A DNA stretch of 64,000 nucleotides from Psoroptes ovis (taxonomy: Eukaryota > Arthropoda > Arachnida > Sarcoptiformes > Psoroptidae): NCBI GenBank assembly GCA_002943765.1, contig PQWQ01000002.1, positions 3,844,001 through 3,908,000 of the forward strand, given 5' to 3'. The position numbers and the translations under genes are program-made. Below, in pieces: positions 33,224 to 45,172 of the stretch. Each line of letters opens with the position of its first letter. Within the stretch, counting starts at the first letter, position 1. The notes below the pieces were generated by a model that saw only the letters and a list, made by a program, of their open reading frames with translations, had not been told where the DNA came from and made no database searches.

Positions 33224-34154
33224 TAATTTAATGATTTTTAAATTTTAAAATAAAAAATTTGGTTGAAATCATGAGAAAAGTTGGTATTCGTGAATTTCGA
33301 GGGAGCAAAAATCACTCAACAATCTGATAGATAGCGACACATTAGAATTCGAACATAAGATTTAAACTTTACATTTTTCAGCATTTTTCTGCCCATGTTA
33401 ATTCAGTAATAACTTCAAACATTCCAGTATTAGTTTAAGAATTGTGATCTGGACATTCGGCCGTTTTCATCTTATAATTAACACCTATCATTCGATTATT
33501 TGTGTTAGAATGTCGACTTGTACTATACGTACGGTTCTCATGTAAAAGATCGAAATAGAATTTAGTTATAAAAAGGCTTCCGTTCCAATAATTTCCATTT
33601 CATACAACTGATTTTTGTGACATAGAAATCATAGCTTCGTTGATTCCATATCTGTAACGGAACGGAAAAAACCCCCCCAATGATGGCGGTCGAATTTGTT
33701 GGAATTTTTTTTCTGCTTTCATTTCTACGTGTTTCGAATTATGATTTGTTTGTAACACGTCATTTGTTCATTTTGTTGCTTCGATAGTTCGAACATTGTT
33801 TAAAATATAAATTCAGAAGTTTTGAATAAATAAAATGATCATTAGTTTGATACACATAGAATTGTGCATTTCGTATGTATTGATTTCACACGCTTAGACA
33901 TATCAATTTTCATTGTTCCAAATATTTTTCATTGCAATGGCGATGGTACAAACTATCCCTAATAGAAAAGCACGCTGTCGAATTTTTCCAGCAGTAGAGC
34001 TTAATGCCCAGTAATGTCAAATACGATCGAGGACACCAGATGAAATAATCATTCTCCAAAGGTGCATTTATTTGTATTCTTAGGCTTTATTTTACGATAA
34101 CATTACTTTATGATTCAACAGGTATCAGATGGCAGTGTGACTTTATAATTTATC
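33224..34154. other. Non-coding stretch downstream of TTC17
   Basis: The base composition here is noticeably more mixed (fewer A/T runs) than in neighbouring intergenic DNA, including a C-run at 33673-33680. No exon, TPR-like frame or RNA gene was recognised. It may be an old insertion or the remnant of a larger gene. Confidence 0.35.
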
Positions 34155-34580
34155 GTTCCAGATGAACCATATAATAAGGCACATGGTTTGAATCCATTAA
34201 AATGGACAGCCTTGCGATTTATCTTTGCATGTAGTGAAGATGTGACAAGTTTGAAATGGTGTGAAAGACACCTGAACATGAATAACCGTGTTGTTATTCA
34301 ATGGAATGGCCGGTTGAGAGATGTATGTACTAAGGTGATAGTCAGGGCAGAGGAGAAAATGGAGCGTCCTGTAAAAATTGTTGAAATAGAAGAAACTCAA
34401 AAGAGCGCTAGGATAATAAAAGCCAGAACCTGCCCCAGCAATGGATTTTCGGTGGCGTCTTTCTTGGTGATGGTGCCCAATCGAAATTACTACTCGAATC
34501 AATCAATGATAAAATCGGACCGGGCTGGATTCCTGGAGGACGAACTAAGAGACACCGGAGCACTGCTCGATCTATGCTAG
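34155..34580 (+). other. Orphan open frame, about 140 codons, unrecognised
   Basis: Directly after a splice-acceptor-like CGTTCCAG the frame is open from PDEPYNKAHGLNPLKW to a TAG at 34578. It includes ERHLNMNNRVVIQWNGRLRD. Codon use is more GC-rich than in surrounding genes and the translation is not low-complexity, so it looks like real or recently real coding sequence. I do not recognise the family. It could be an exon of an unrelated gene, a mobile-element remnant or, less likely, a diverged continuation of TTC17. Confidence 0.3.
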
Positions 34581-34980
34581 AATATTATTTATTTGAATTC
34601 ATCAGGATAAGGCTGCATGATGCCTTCGAGGACATTCTGAGCGGAATCGCTCTGTTATATGCTTGAATTGTTTTTATTTTATTTTTTTAGTTTTTATTTT
34701 CATGACATATAAATATCATTTTATGTGATTTCCATTCATCATTTTCAATTTCAGTTTAATGTAGTATTTTTCTTTCATTATTAAATAAATAATAGATAAA
34801 TAAATAGGCATTTCTTTATGAATTATATACGTAAAATAATGATTTGTGCGCTTTTTGAATTGAATTTAGAACTTAATTTTTTTTTACAAACAACTGAATT
34901 TTTGTTCCCGTGAAACTTTAATTTTGAAAAATTTTAATGAAAAAAATTTAAATTATTGAACAAAAGAATTTTGATAATTA
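34581..34980. other. Intergenic stretch before NUF2 3' end
   Basis: AT-rich sequence with no recognisable feature apart from possible polyadenylation hexamers. Confidence 0.4.
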
Positions 34981-36337
34981 TCAATTTAAAGAGTGATTAT
35001 CAGGAAATTTCCTAAATTTTTTCAGTATTGTGAAATATTTTTCCATGATAGATCGATGTTCATCCATAATTTGTTGTTGTAATCGTTTTTCATTAATGCA
35101 AAGTTCATCGTATTCATTTTTCAATTGTTTCAAACAATTCAATTTTTTTTCTAAATCATTTTTTATTTTTTTCAAATTCTTATCATTTTCGTTGAATTTT
35201 TCATTCAATCCATCTAATATTTTTATGTGGATAGTTTTTTTGCGATTATGTTCAAAATCATCCTTGTTGATTGATGCTTTGAGTGATTGTATACATTCTT
35301 CAGTTTCTCTATTTTTCATCTCGATTTCAACTATTTCTTCATTCAAATTAGCTGTAGATTTGATTTTTTCATCCAGTTCTTTGTATATGTCATCATTTGA
35401 TACTTGTAATTCTATCAATTCTTTTATCTCTTTGATTATGTTTATAAATGTTTCAGATAATGAATATGATGAACGTTTAGTTAGAAATTCATTGTATTCT
35501 GTTTTCAACATTTGATATTCTTCTTTTAATAATTTCAATTTATTTTCAGAATCATCTATTGCTGATATAATTTTATTCGGCGATTTCATAACTTTTTCAG
35601 CCAATTTTTTGTTTAATTCAAAAGATTGTTCTATTTCAAATTCAACATCACAAAGTTTTTGTTTCAAATTTGAAATTTCAGTCTTGATTTCTACTGCTTT
35701 TTTCTCTGCATTTTCGGCTTCAGTCTTTTTCACTGAAAATATTTCTTCCAATTGTTCCATTTCTTTTTCAATTGCCGCCGATTTGTTTTTAAGCGATGAT
35801 AATAGAAGGGATTTATCTTCAATCGAATGCTTATATTCGATTTGCTTTTTTTCAAGTTCTTTCCGTTTGAGATGTAGATTGGAAAATTTTTCTGCATATA
35901 ATAACCAATCACTCTTTAGAAAAAAAAATTGAATATATCATTACATTTTTTAACAAATATAAAATTACCTTCAGTGTATTATAACGAACATAATAATTGA
36001 TTAATGCATGAAGAATGCGAATCGTACGATTACGTTTAGGCTCAAGAATATCGGAAATTTTGACATCATTAAGACCAGCATTTGATGCTAAACGTTTGAT
36101 GGCTTTGATAACATTCATCATCAAGTATGTCTTTTCCATGTTTTCATTTAAACTATTGATACATGCCAAAACATCAGGTTGATTTACGTTGTAGATATTC
36201 AAGCTGTTCAATATTCTAATATAAAGTTCCAAAACAAATTCTTTACTTGGACGTTGTAAATCTTCTTTTCGCATAATTGCAATATCATTTGATTTATAAA
36301 AATCGATGATTTCATCTTCAGCTATTCTTTCAGCCAT
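34981..36337 (-). CDS. NUF2: Kinetochore protein NUF2
   Basis: Two exons, 36337-35969 and 35913-34981, encode 433 residues (human NUF2 has 464). The first 125 or so residues form the NUF2 calponin-homology fold, with RPSKEFVLELYIRIL, NAGLNDVKISDILEPKRNRT and IRILHALINYYVRYN as landmarks. The rest is almost continuous coiled coil rich in E, K, L and N. NUF2 pairs with NDC80 in the outer kinetochore to hold spindle microtubules. The ATG at 36337 gives MAERIAEDEIIDFYK. The start codon is only 150 bp from the LTR of the adjacent retroelement. Confidence 0.9.
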
Positions 36338-36486
36338 TTTTTTCACGGTCAAAATAAAAATTAAATTCTTAAGTCAAAATAAAAATGCGATCCAAGTTTC
36401 AAAACAAATTTTCAAACGGTTAATAGGCGGAGTTTATTGAAGCGCGCTTTTATGAATTTTTGCCCATTCATAAAGAATGTTTTTAA
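36338..36486. promoter_or_regulatory. Residual NUF2 promoter before the LTR insertion
   Basis: These 149 bp are all that remain between the NUF2 start codon and the inserted LTR. Any further NUF2 promoter sequence must now be on the far side of the 2.6-kb element. Confidence 0.45.
36482..36486. repeat. Target-site duplication, left copy
   Basis: The five bases TTTAA directly before the LTR are repeated directly after it at 39108-39112, the expected 5-bp duplication for an LTR element. Confidence 0.9.
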
Positions 36487-36698
36487 TGTTGGCGAGTGGC
36501 TAATTGCGTCCTGGTATATGTGAAGGGACCATGAAGCCCCGCCCATCGTGATAATTTAAAATCTTATCGAACCTAACTTTGCGTATCTTATCCAACCTGA
36601 CTTTATCATATTTTATCATTAACATTTAACCTTGTATTATTTGTATATAAACCCTGTAAATATTCTAAATAAACTCACTTGATATTTTACCTCTAACA
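36487..36698 (+). repeat. 5' LTR
   Basis: A 212-bp direct repeat with TG...CA ends. It contains a TATATAAA-like stretch near 36651 and AATAAA near 36669, plausible promoter and polyadenylation signals. Confidence 0.93.
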
Positions 36699-36935
36699 TG
36701 GTAGCATCAGGTGGTTGGTTCTAACAGGCCTCCGCTAATTTTTGATTCCAACGAATTTATGATTAAGTGAATTTATGATTTCTCGATTGCGACGAATTTA
36801 TGAATTTTGATCTAAGTGATTTTATGACTATTGATTCCAGCGAATTTTTGATTTCGATTCAAGTGAATTACTGATTTTGTTTGTTTTAGTATTGTTCACC
36901 GATTTTTGATTATCAACAAGTATCAAAATAGATTT

Positions 36936-38912
36936 ATGGTTATTACGAGAGCAATGGCTGATCAGCAAGCTTCGACCGAATTGCAAAGCAATCAAGTTAT
37001 GGAATGTATTATGAGAACGATGTCGATCCAGACTTTCAACAATCCCGATGTGGATACGTTTACTGGCAAGAATTTCAAAAATTGGTACAAACAGATTATT
37101 AGATGGGCCGAATCATGCGGTTATGATGAATTTCTTAATATTAAATCCGATCAAGTAACCGACAATGTTAAGCCATAACTGAGACAATTGAAAAATAGAA
37201 TTTTGAGATTAGTATCGCCTGAAATTCAAGATGTGATCGACGACATTGACATTCCTAGTAAGATTATTGAAGAATTGAAAAATCGGTTTGAATCCGTATC
37301 TAAGTACAAATTGGCTGAAGTATTTGATGAACTTTTGGATATGAAAATGAAATTTAATGATGATTTAGAGATTTATCTGTGCAAATATGATTCAAAGTGT
37401 GCTGAGTTGAAACGTGAAGGTTTAGATTTGCCAGAACAAATTAAGATTAGAAGATTGTTGTTATCGCTTCCACCAGATTATGAAAAAGTGAAAAATGAAA
37501 TATTATCGGATGATTCAATACCAAATTATGGAAAAGTGGTACGCAGATTGCGCTCAAATAAACCAAATAGTGATAAGATTATTGAACAACAAGCATTGAA
37601 AGCTGAAAACCAGCATGTTAATTCAAGGAGAGAACATCGTCGTGATAATAATAAAGCAAGATGGTTGAAGAATATTGTATGTTACAACTGTGGTAAACAA
37701 GGGCACATGGCCAAAGTATGTCGTTGCAGAGTTAACAACAACAACAATAGCAGAAAGCCGATGGCAAAAGCATTAACTGCAAACAGTGAAATTAACAACA
37801 ATATTATTGATAAAGAAACAGAGCGAAATGCCTTAGTTTGTTTGCATGTCAACGATAGAAAATCATCATCTCCCAGATGTGGAAATTCATATGTTAAAAT
37901 TAATGATTCTGAAGTTATCCCTTGGCATAGACGTCTTGGGCATCCAGGTACAGAGAAAATGTCAAGAATATTGCGAGTGAAGAAGATTAAAGATTTTAAA
38001 TGCAACGAGTGCTGTATGTCAAAATGTGTAAGTGCTTCGCACCCGACTCGATTAGAAACGTTCAGCTTTATGGAGAGAATGAGTGCAGATTTGATTGGTC
38101 CTCTGCCCGAGTCAGCATATGGTCATCGATTTATATTGAATATTGTGGAACACAACTCATCGTATGGTGCCGTTTATCCGATTAAATCGAAAAGTGATGC
38201 GTCTCAACTGGTAATCGATTTTATTGAACAAAGTGAGAAACTAACGAATCGCAAATTGAAAGAGTTCTTATTCGATAATGGGGGCGAATTCGTTAATAAC
38301 CAGTTGCAGACTTACTTGAGAAAGAAGGGTGTCAAATTTCTGACCACCACGCCTAATGCTTCACAGCAGAACGGCAAAGTAGAGAGAAGAAACCGCACCA
38401 TCATGGATTGTGCCCGTACCATGCTGAAAGATGCAAAGTTACCAGATGAATATTGGTCTTTAGCAGTTCAAACCGCTAACTATTTAGTAAATCGCTGGCC
38501 GACTAAGTCTATGATTGTCCCATATGAAAAGTTTACACGAAAGAAAGTCAGTTATAATCATATGAAGATATTTGGATGCCTGGCATATTGGCGAATCAAT
38601 GAATCTATGATGTCCAACAAATTAGACGAAAGAAGTTGTCCAATGATTTTTGTGGGATATACCGAAACGGATAAGAATTACTTATTGCTCGACCCTGGAA
38701 ATGGAAGAACGGTTAAAACGTGCGATGTAGTGTTTGTGGAATCGACGACTGGATATCCCTTTGTTATGGAGAATAAAGAAAAGAGTACTGATCGTGCATT
38801 GAATGTGGCGAATGAACCAGCATCGATATCGTATCCAGAAGCTTTGAGTGGATCAAATCGTAAGAAATGGGGAAGAGCAATTAGCCAGAAGGGTGTGTTG
38901 GCGAGTGGCTAA
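36936..38912 (+). pseudogene. Copia Gag-integrase frame with internal stop and missing PR and RT
   Basis: From the ATG at 36936 (MVITRAMADQQ) the frame encodes Gag, but a TAA at 37176 interrupts it; the same frame is open again immediately afterwards to 38912. Later landmarks are the CYNCGKQGHMAKVC knuckle, HRRLGHPG, and integrase residues in SADLIGPLP, FDNGGEF and NGKVERRNRTI. No aspartic protease DSG motif lies between knuckle and integrase. After SYPEALSGSNRKKWGRAI, which is the usual entry to the reverse transcriptase, the sequence runs directly into the right LTR, and the stop lies inside it. Two large internal deletions plus one nonsense change are therefore visible. Confidence 0.88.
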
Positions 38913-39107
38913 TTGCGTCCTGGTATATGTGAAGGGACCATGAAGCCCCGTCCATCGTGATAATTTAAAATCTTATCGAACCTAACTTTGCGTATCTTAT
39001 CCAACCTGACTTTATCATATTTTATCATTAACATTTAACCTTGTATTATTTGTATATAAACCCTGTAAATATTCTAAATAAACTCACTTGATATTTTACC
39101 TCTAACA
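38896..39107 (+). repeat. 3' LTR
   Basis: This 212-bp copy differs from the left LTR by a single C/T change (CCCGCC versus CCCGTC). The TTTAA duplication follows at 39108. Confidence 0.93.
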
Positions 39108-39158
39108 TTTAAATTTTTCAAAATGAAAATGAATTTTATTCAATTTTTTTTCTCTTAA

Positions 39159-40866
39159 TCAATTGTCTTTTAAATTGCTAATATTATTGTCACCAATATC
39201 ATCATCATTGAAAACGATAGATGATGATGTAGATGATAAATCACTTATGATATTTCCAACACTGTCCTCTGTGAATACAGTATCAGATGTCGATTGTGGT
39301 TGTTGTTGATGTTGATCATAAAGATGATAATGATTATAATTTGAGTGGTGATAATTGTAATTATAATATTGAAGATGATTAGCATTATAATTATTCTCAT
39401 ACCAACTGTTTGAAGCGTTCATCAGTGAGGATGATGATGATGCTGGAATGTAATTTGATTGATAAATAAAATCATTATAATAATCGTAATTGTAATAATT
39501 TTGCTGCTGCTGTTGTGATGGAAAATCATTGTTCATTGTTTGATCATTTGCATCGAAATTATTATTATTATCACTGAAATTTTTATTTATTTGCTGGTCC
39601 GTATCAGTTTTTTCTTTATTGTGATCTGATTTTTGTTTCTCATCAATTTCATTTATTTTATCATCTTTTTTTTCAATTTTAGTTTCGTCACAATCGTTAG
39701 TTACATGATCACCACAGTCATTACTAACTGCTGGAATTATTCCTGTACTCTGTAATATCGATGTTAATGATATATTGTTGATGTGATGTTTATGTTTAAG
39801 GGATGAATTAGCATTAATATTGCTTTCAGCTGTATAATTATGAGCAAAAGAATGTGAATGATTATAATCAATAATTTGTGGCATCAAATAATTCGGACAA
39901 AATATTGGGTTATTATTGCTATCAATATTATCATGAAATGGATTCGATTGGTGATTCTGAGGATGTTGATATTCATTCTTTGATGGGCATCGACCTTTTT
40001 CTTTAGGTGTTTGCATAATTTTTCTCTTAGAATGCTTCGATGTATCTTGTGTTTTACGCCATTTAGCACGCCTATTTTGAAACCAAACTTGAATGCGTGA
40101 TTCGGTCAGATTCAATCTACTATTTATTGATTTCATAGATTAAATTAATTTTTTTTTGAATTACATTCAATCAAAATCAAATTATTTTTGTTCTTTGAAA
40201 ATATATAAATACCTAGCTAAATCTTCACGCATATTGACATCTGGATAGTGTGTAATTTCGAACGCACGTTCCAGCTGCACTAGTTGATCAGCATTAAATG
40301 TAGTACGATTACGTCGCTTGAAAATAATTAGAGAAATCATTTTGAATATCTTTAAAAAATAGTAAAGTTACCGATCGATAACGACGATTACCATATTGCT
40401 GCTCAAACATTTGATCAACATCCATTGTGTCATCACTAATATGATGATCTATAGAATCAGTATTATTCGGGTTATCAGTGTCTACATTTATCGTTACTTT
40501 TTCATTGTTTGTACTATTCTGATTATCGCTCGATATGATCGAAGGAAGTTGTATTTGTCCATAATGAATAATTGTTAGTTTTTTTGAACATGAATTTCCA
40601 GTTGAGTTTTTTGAAATTGATGGCTTCAAATCTTCGCAATGATCATCACTTGAAGTGACATATTCACCTTTCAAAACTGTATATTTTTTCTTTCCATTCT
40701 ATGAGGATGGATAAAAATGAATAATTCTTCTGAATCAATTCAAATAAGAATAGATTCATACCTCGATGTGATCAATAGTTTTGAATGATGATGAATCTTT
40801 TTCCAAATTATTTGTTTTATGTAATTTTTTTTCATCATCATCATCATAATTATTATTTTTATCCAT
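39159..40866 (-). CDS. Paired-like homeodomain transcription factor (Q50)
   Basis: Four exons, 40866-40762, 40698-40372, 40316-40213 and 40119-39159, give 498 residues. The homeodomain starts RRNRTTFNADQLVQLERAF, continues THYPDVNMREDLA and ends RIQVWFQNRRAKWRK. It has Gln at position 50, and introns fall just before its first arginines and within codon 36. RRNRTTF, REDLA and NLTE are reminiscent of Prrx/Drgx-type paired-like proteins, but I cannot assign an orthologue. There is no paired domain. Flanking sequence is low-complexity, rich in Asn, Asp, Tyr and His, with a Gln run. It lies head to head with MON1. Confidence 0.88.
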
Positions 40867-41606
40867 TTAAGACGTAAATTGATTAATTTTGTTTTTTCAG
40901 AAAACAATTTAATGAAATTTCATCGAAATTTACAGTTAATTCTATGAATACAAATTTAATTGATTTTTAAATCAAAATCGTACACATTTCGAACAGAGAA
41001 TTGTTATTTCACTGTTCGAATGATTTTTCAAATCGAACTTGATTTTTTCGATGAAAAATGCATGAAAACAACTTACATTACATTCAAAACCCAAAAATTT
41101 TCAGACAAAAAGTTTGAGTTCCAAGACACAGGACCGATAAATGATAATCCCATGTTGAAAAAATTTGGTCAAGAATCTGCGATCAGATGAGAAATCGACC
41201 ACAATAGATTCCAACTGCAGATTGGACAATTAAAAGATAAATTCCACATGATTTTTTTCTTTTTTTCTTAATTTTTGATGGGAAAATTTTATTGAATTTG
41301 ACAAAGAAAAAATATTTTTAAAATATTTTATTGATGAAATTATTGATAAATTTTGAAATGGCTTTTAAATTCAATTTTTTTGTTTGTCAAATTCATGCAA
41401 CCATTTTCACTTGAAAGATGTCATATGATTGTAATTTAGGTTTAAATAGTTTAAATGATTTGTTTATGTTTATTTTTTTTCTGTGATAATCAATCATTAT
41501 CAAATTGCAATTAGATTTCTTTCTTTGCAATCAAGCAATCAAGAAGTTTCTGAATCAATGCTCAAGTTTTTACAATATTCGAATCGATTCAAAATTTATT
41601 CATATT
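40867..41606. other. Divergent intergenic region homeobox / MON1
   Basis: About 740 bp of AT-rich DNA lie between two divergent start codons. Small open frames here lack domains. No specific regulatory element was identified. Confidence 0.5.
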
Positions 41607-43756
41607 ATGTCGATTGAAGCAGAAGCATCTACATCATCATCATCATCACCATTATCGACGAAAGCAACCAAGACAACTATTGAGAAAGAGATAAATTATG
41701 ATGAGGAAAATAATATTGAAATAAGAAGATCGTCAATGAATAGATCGATCGATGAATTTAAATTTGATGAGCAACAATGTACATCGAATCTAAATCAAAA
41801 TGAAACAATTTTCACTGACTCAGATGTGCATAATATGAATGATGAAAATGGTTCTATTGTTGATTCATTAAAAAGTACTTTATCTATACAGAATGAGGAA
41901 CAATATGATGATAATTCAACTGCTCCTAAGAGTGATTGGGATTTGACGAAATTTCTTGATGAAAATTCGACACTAAGACATGATATCGATGTACTCATTA
42001 TGAGTGAAGCTGGTAAACCTATTTATTGTTATTCAAGGAGACAAGATGTTACAACATTGATGGGTGTTTGTGTGGCGTTAATTAACTATGTGATTAAAAC
42101 ACAAAATAATCAACTCAAAACAATACGTACGAAAAACGGGCTGGATATTCATTTTTCTTTACGTTCACCCTTAGTGATTGTAGTTGTTTGTAGACAATTG
42201 ACCTGTTTTGATGAGCAAATATTAATTAATCAAATTCATGCTCAGATTATATCGACAATTACGTTGAAAAAATTGAAGTCTATATTCCAACAAGCACCAA
42301 CATATGATCTTAAACGAATCATCCATAGTAAGTCATTTATGAATTCACTAAAAGATAGTTAAAGTCATATTTTTTCTCAATTTTGAATAGGAAATGATTT
42401 CAAAACTCTTGATATATTAGTTAAATCAATTACAACACCAATTACTGATCAATTTCCTACATTCAAAAATAAGCGCCATAAATTATCAAATGGCCGAATA
42501 TTTAATAATGTAATTTCATTTTATACATCAATGCCTCGCTTATCAACGTCCACATCATCTAGCTCATTCTTTTCATTATCATCTAGTAATAATTCTAATA
42601 TAAATAATAATTCTCATTCTTCAATGATATATTTGCATGATCATAAACAAAATGCTTTAAGTCGTGTGTATGTACCGATAGAAATAATGAGTCCAAATTT
42701 ACGTGAGCAAATTAACATGATAATAAATCAATCAGTTGTGACAAATACCGATATTGTATTCTCGATATTATTCCATATGGAGGATGATGATCAATTAATC
42801 GATGATAATATAAATGAAGAACGCTCTCTAAATAGTTCTAATTCAAATGCACAATGGAATCATTTCGAGAAAAATATTTTGAATAATGATGATGACCAAA
42901 TTAATGAAAATAATGATAATGATTCCACGAATAATGATCTTTATGAGAGTTGTGAAACTTCAAGAGAAAATCAACAATCAGATCAATCATCAAATAATGA
43001 TGACCGAATAGAACTACCACCAAAACAATCATCATCAATGAATAAAATATCTAAAAATTTCAAATTAATATCTGTTTGTAATCATACAAATAAATTTCGT
43101 ATGAATCCTTTGGATATACAATTATTGTACGCATTGATTAAAGCATCTGATAGTTTACTTAGTTCAAATGATACATTATGGATACCAATATGTTTGAGTC
43201 GTGTCGATCCTAATCGTTTTTTACATGCACATATATCATATTTGAGTAAAAAGTATTGCCTGATAATACTCGATGTTGATCACAATAATTTTGAAAAATG
43301 TCGTCAGGTAAATTCAATTAATTGAAACACAAACAATTTTTTCAATTTTCTCATTTTCTTCAGGTTAAAGAAGCAATAAATTTCAAATTAGATCAAATAC
43401 GATTAACAGAGCCAATGATCGGTTTAGGATCAAATATAACTGAATTGGGGCAGCCTCATCTGCAATATTTATGTCATCAAACGCCTAGACATTGTGTTGT
43501 GTGGCAATCAAGTATACAAACAGAATTTTCCTCACTGAATTATTATCTAATTGAGCGTATGCAGCGATCCTCTTTGAAAACATTATGGCTGCGTAATTTG
43601 AAAGAACAATGTGCATTATTAGGTTGGCAAACAGCGTCATTTCAACTATATGCACAATTTGATGGATTTGTGACGAAACAATCAGCATTGGAAACTGTTG
43701 ATACGTTTATTAAATGGTTTAAAAAAGAAGAAGATAAATTAATTATTGAGAGATAA
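41607..43756 (+). CDS. MON1: Vacuolar fusion protein MON1
   Basis: Three exons, 41607-42327, 42391-43307 and 43364-43756, give 676 residues (human MON1A 652). After a Ser-rich acidic N-terminus come the three longin-type parts. The first begins IDVLIMSEAGKPIYCYSRRQ, with MGVCVALINYVI and SPLVIVVVCRQL and FQQAPTYDLKRI. The second has NPLDIQLLYALIKASDSLL and WIPICLSRVDPN. The last ends FDGFVTKQSALETVDTFIKW and FKKEEDKL. MON1 with CCZ1 is the guanine exchange factor for Rab7 on maturing endosomes. Exon two contains a long acidic Asn-rich insertion. The start is the first in-frame ATG after non-ATG upstream sequence. Confidence 0.93.
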
Positions 43757-44042
43757 TAATTTTATAATTTTATTTCAATTTTATACATCTATGAAAATAA
43801 TAACAATGTTTTGAACATCATATGGAAAAATCGATAATATTCTTAGTTAAAATATTTATTTATATTAAATTTTTAAAATAATTCTTGTTTTTAATTAAAA
43901 TAAAAATTTAAGATTGAAAATTATCCATTGTTTGATAAGGGGAAAAATGGCCAAATGCTTGAAGGTAGACTAGATTTTTTTCATTATATTCATATTATAA
44001 ATGTGAATCAAATTGTTGATTATCACTATATATCAATAATTA
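43757..44042. other. Convergent 3' region MON1 / FBXO8
   Basis: AT-rich 286 bp between two convergent stop codons; no feature beyond possible polyadenylation hexamers. Confidence 0.5.
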
Positions 44043-45172
44043 TCAATGAATCATATGAAAGCGTTGTTGCTGATGATGATGATGTTGATTATGTAACAAA
44101 TGATTACTATAACCTCCAATAATATGGCCTAATGATAGAAATGATTTCTGTATGCTATGACTGTTGTGATTATCCAAATTATTATTATTATTTTGATTAT
44201 TTTGTGCAATATGACCACGAAGATAAACATCATCATAAAGATGGCCATAAAAGTCATCATCTTGAACACGTAATGCACGACGAACATTTCTAATGAATTC
44301 ACGTTTTGACATTTTATTTTTTATTTGTGGATTATATAAATCAGCTGAAAGCATTATCAATGAAAAACAAAGAACATATATTGTTTCAGATGTATGATAA
44401 TTATTGTTCATTGTAATCAATTGATTACATTGTACATAACGAAGAGCGAATTTTTCGATAATTTTGTGCAAATAATGATCATAACGATTAGGTACTTCCA
44501 ATATAATAAAATAATGTCTCAATGCATTTGGAAGTGTTTGATTGGAGAAATCGAATAAATTTATAAGCTTATTAAGAATTTCGAGATCTGATTGTATGTA
44601 TCGTCTTATCTGCGTACGATCTAATGGTTTAGCATAGAAGAATAATTTTGCTATCTCATTCGGATCATCATCGATTAGATTGTTTTTAAGAAAATAATTC
44701 ATACCCTATTAATAACAGAGTAATAACAATTATCCATTGAATTCCAAAATAAAAAAATCTTACCAAATGACAATCAGCATTAAAAGTCACTGTTGCTTCG
44801 TCTAATGTCAAATAAAGTTTACGATAGGAAAAATTTGGAGGTTTTTCTTTTCTTAGGTAAACCGATGTGTATGGCCATTCAGAATGACATAATGATTGCC
44901 ATAAAAGGTCATCACGTCCCAATTCATTCCAAACGCATGCAGCAAGACATAATTCAGTAGCATTTAAATTCTTTAATACATTTAAACTCAATTCTGGTGG
45001 CCATAATGCTAAATCAGGTAATTCTAATAAATTCAGTATAAAACAAACATATTGATCTATTAAAGTAGACACAACATTCAATTGACATACTATTTAATTC
45101 TTGATGTTCATCATTTTTAGTCGATGAAATATGATTAAAACTATTGGAAATACTTCGCAATGTTTGTCCCAT
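44043..45172 (-). CDS. FBXO8: F-box and Sec7 domain protein FBXO8
   Basis: Exons 45172-45091, 45056-44764 and 44705-44043 give 345 residues. MGQTLRSISNS matches the FBXO8 start (MGQ, a potential myristoylation site). The F-box is LWPPELSLNVLKNLNATELC with CVWNELGRDDLLWQSL. The Sec7 domain begins MNYFLKNNLIDDDPNEIAKL and includes VLCFSLIMLSADLYNPQIKN and KREFIRNVRRA. The protein links an SCF-type F-box to an ARF-exchange fold. The first intron as drawn is only 34 nt. An alternative donor (GCGAA|GTATTT) further upstream would also keep frame and give an intron of about 110 nt. A His-rich C-terminal tail is unusual. Confidence 0.9.

Larger units (their letters stand above)
36487..39107 (+). mobile_element. 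Copia-type LTR retrotransposon, short and internally deleted
   Basis: This 2,621-bp element has 212-bp LTRs beginning TGTTGG and ending CTAACA, flanked by a TTTAA duplication. After the left LTR comes TGGTAGCATCAGG, a primer-binding-like site whose first eight bases complement the 3' end of initiator tRNA-Met as I know it. The single frame holds Gag with a CCHC knuckle, the GAG-pre-integrase motif and an integrase core, in the order of Copia elements. Protease and reverse transcriptase/RNase H are absent. The two LTRs differ at one base, so insertion is recent. The copy cannot mobilise itself and would need enzymes in trans. Confidence 0.92.

Noticed and set aside
35030..35932. Plus-strand Ser/Phe-rich open frames opposite NUF2
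   Set aside because: They are the antisense of the NUF2 coiled coil (Glu/Lys codons read backward) and have no independent support.
40960..41190. Open frame between homeobox gene and MON1
   Set aside because: No recognisable domain, no splice context and biased composition; sits in a divergent promoter region.
42462..42482. AGCGCCAT within MON1 as a reverse-oriented CTCF-like partner
   Set aside because: It lies in coding sequence, matches only the inner bases, and is 15 kb beyond the sDscam locus with several genes in between.
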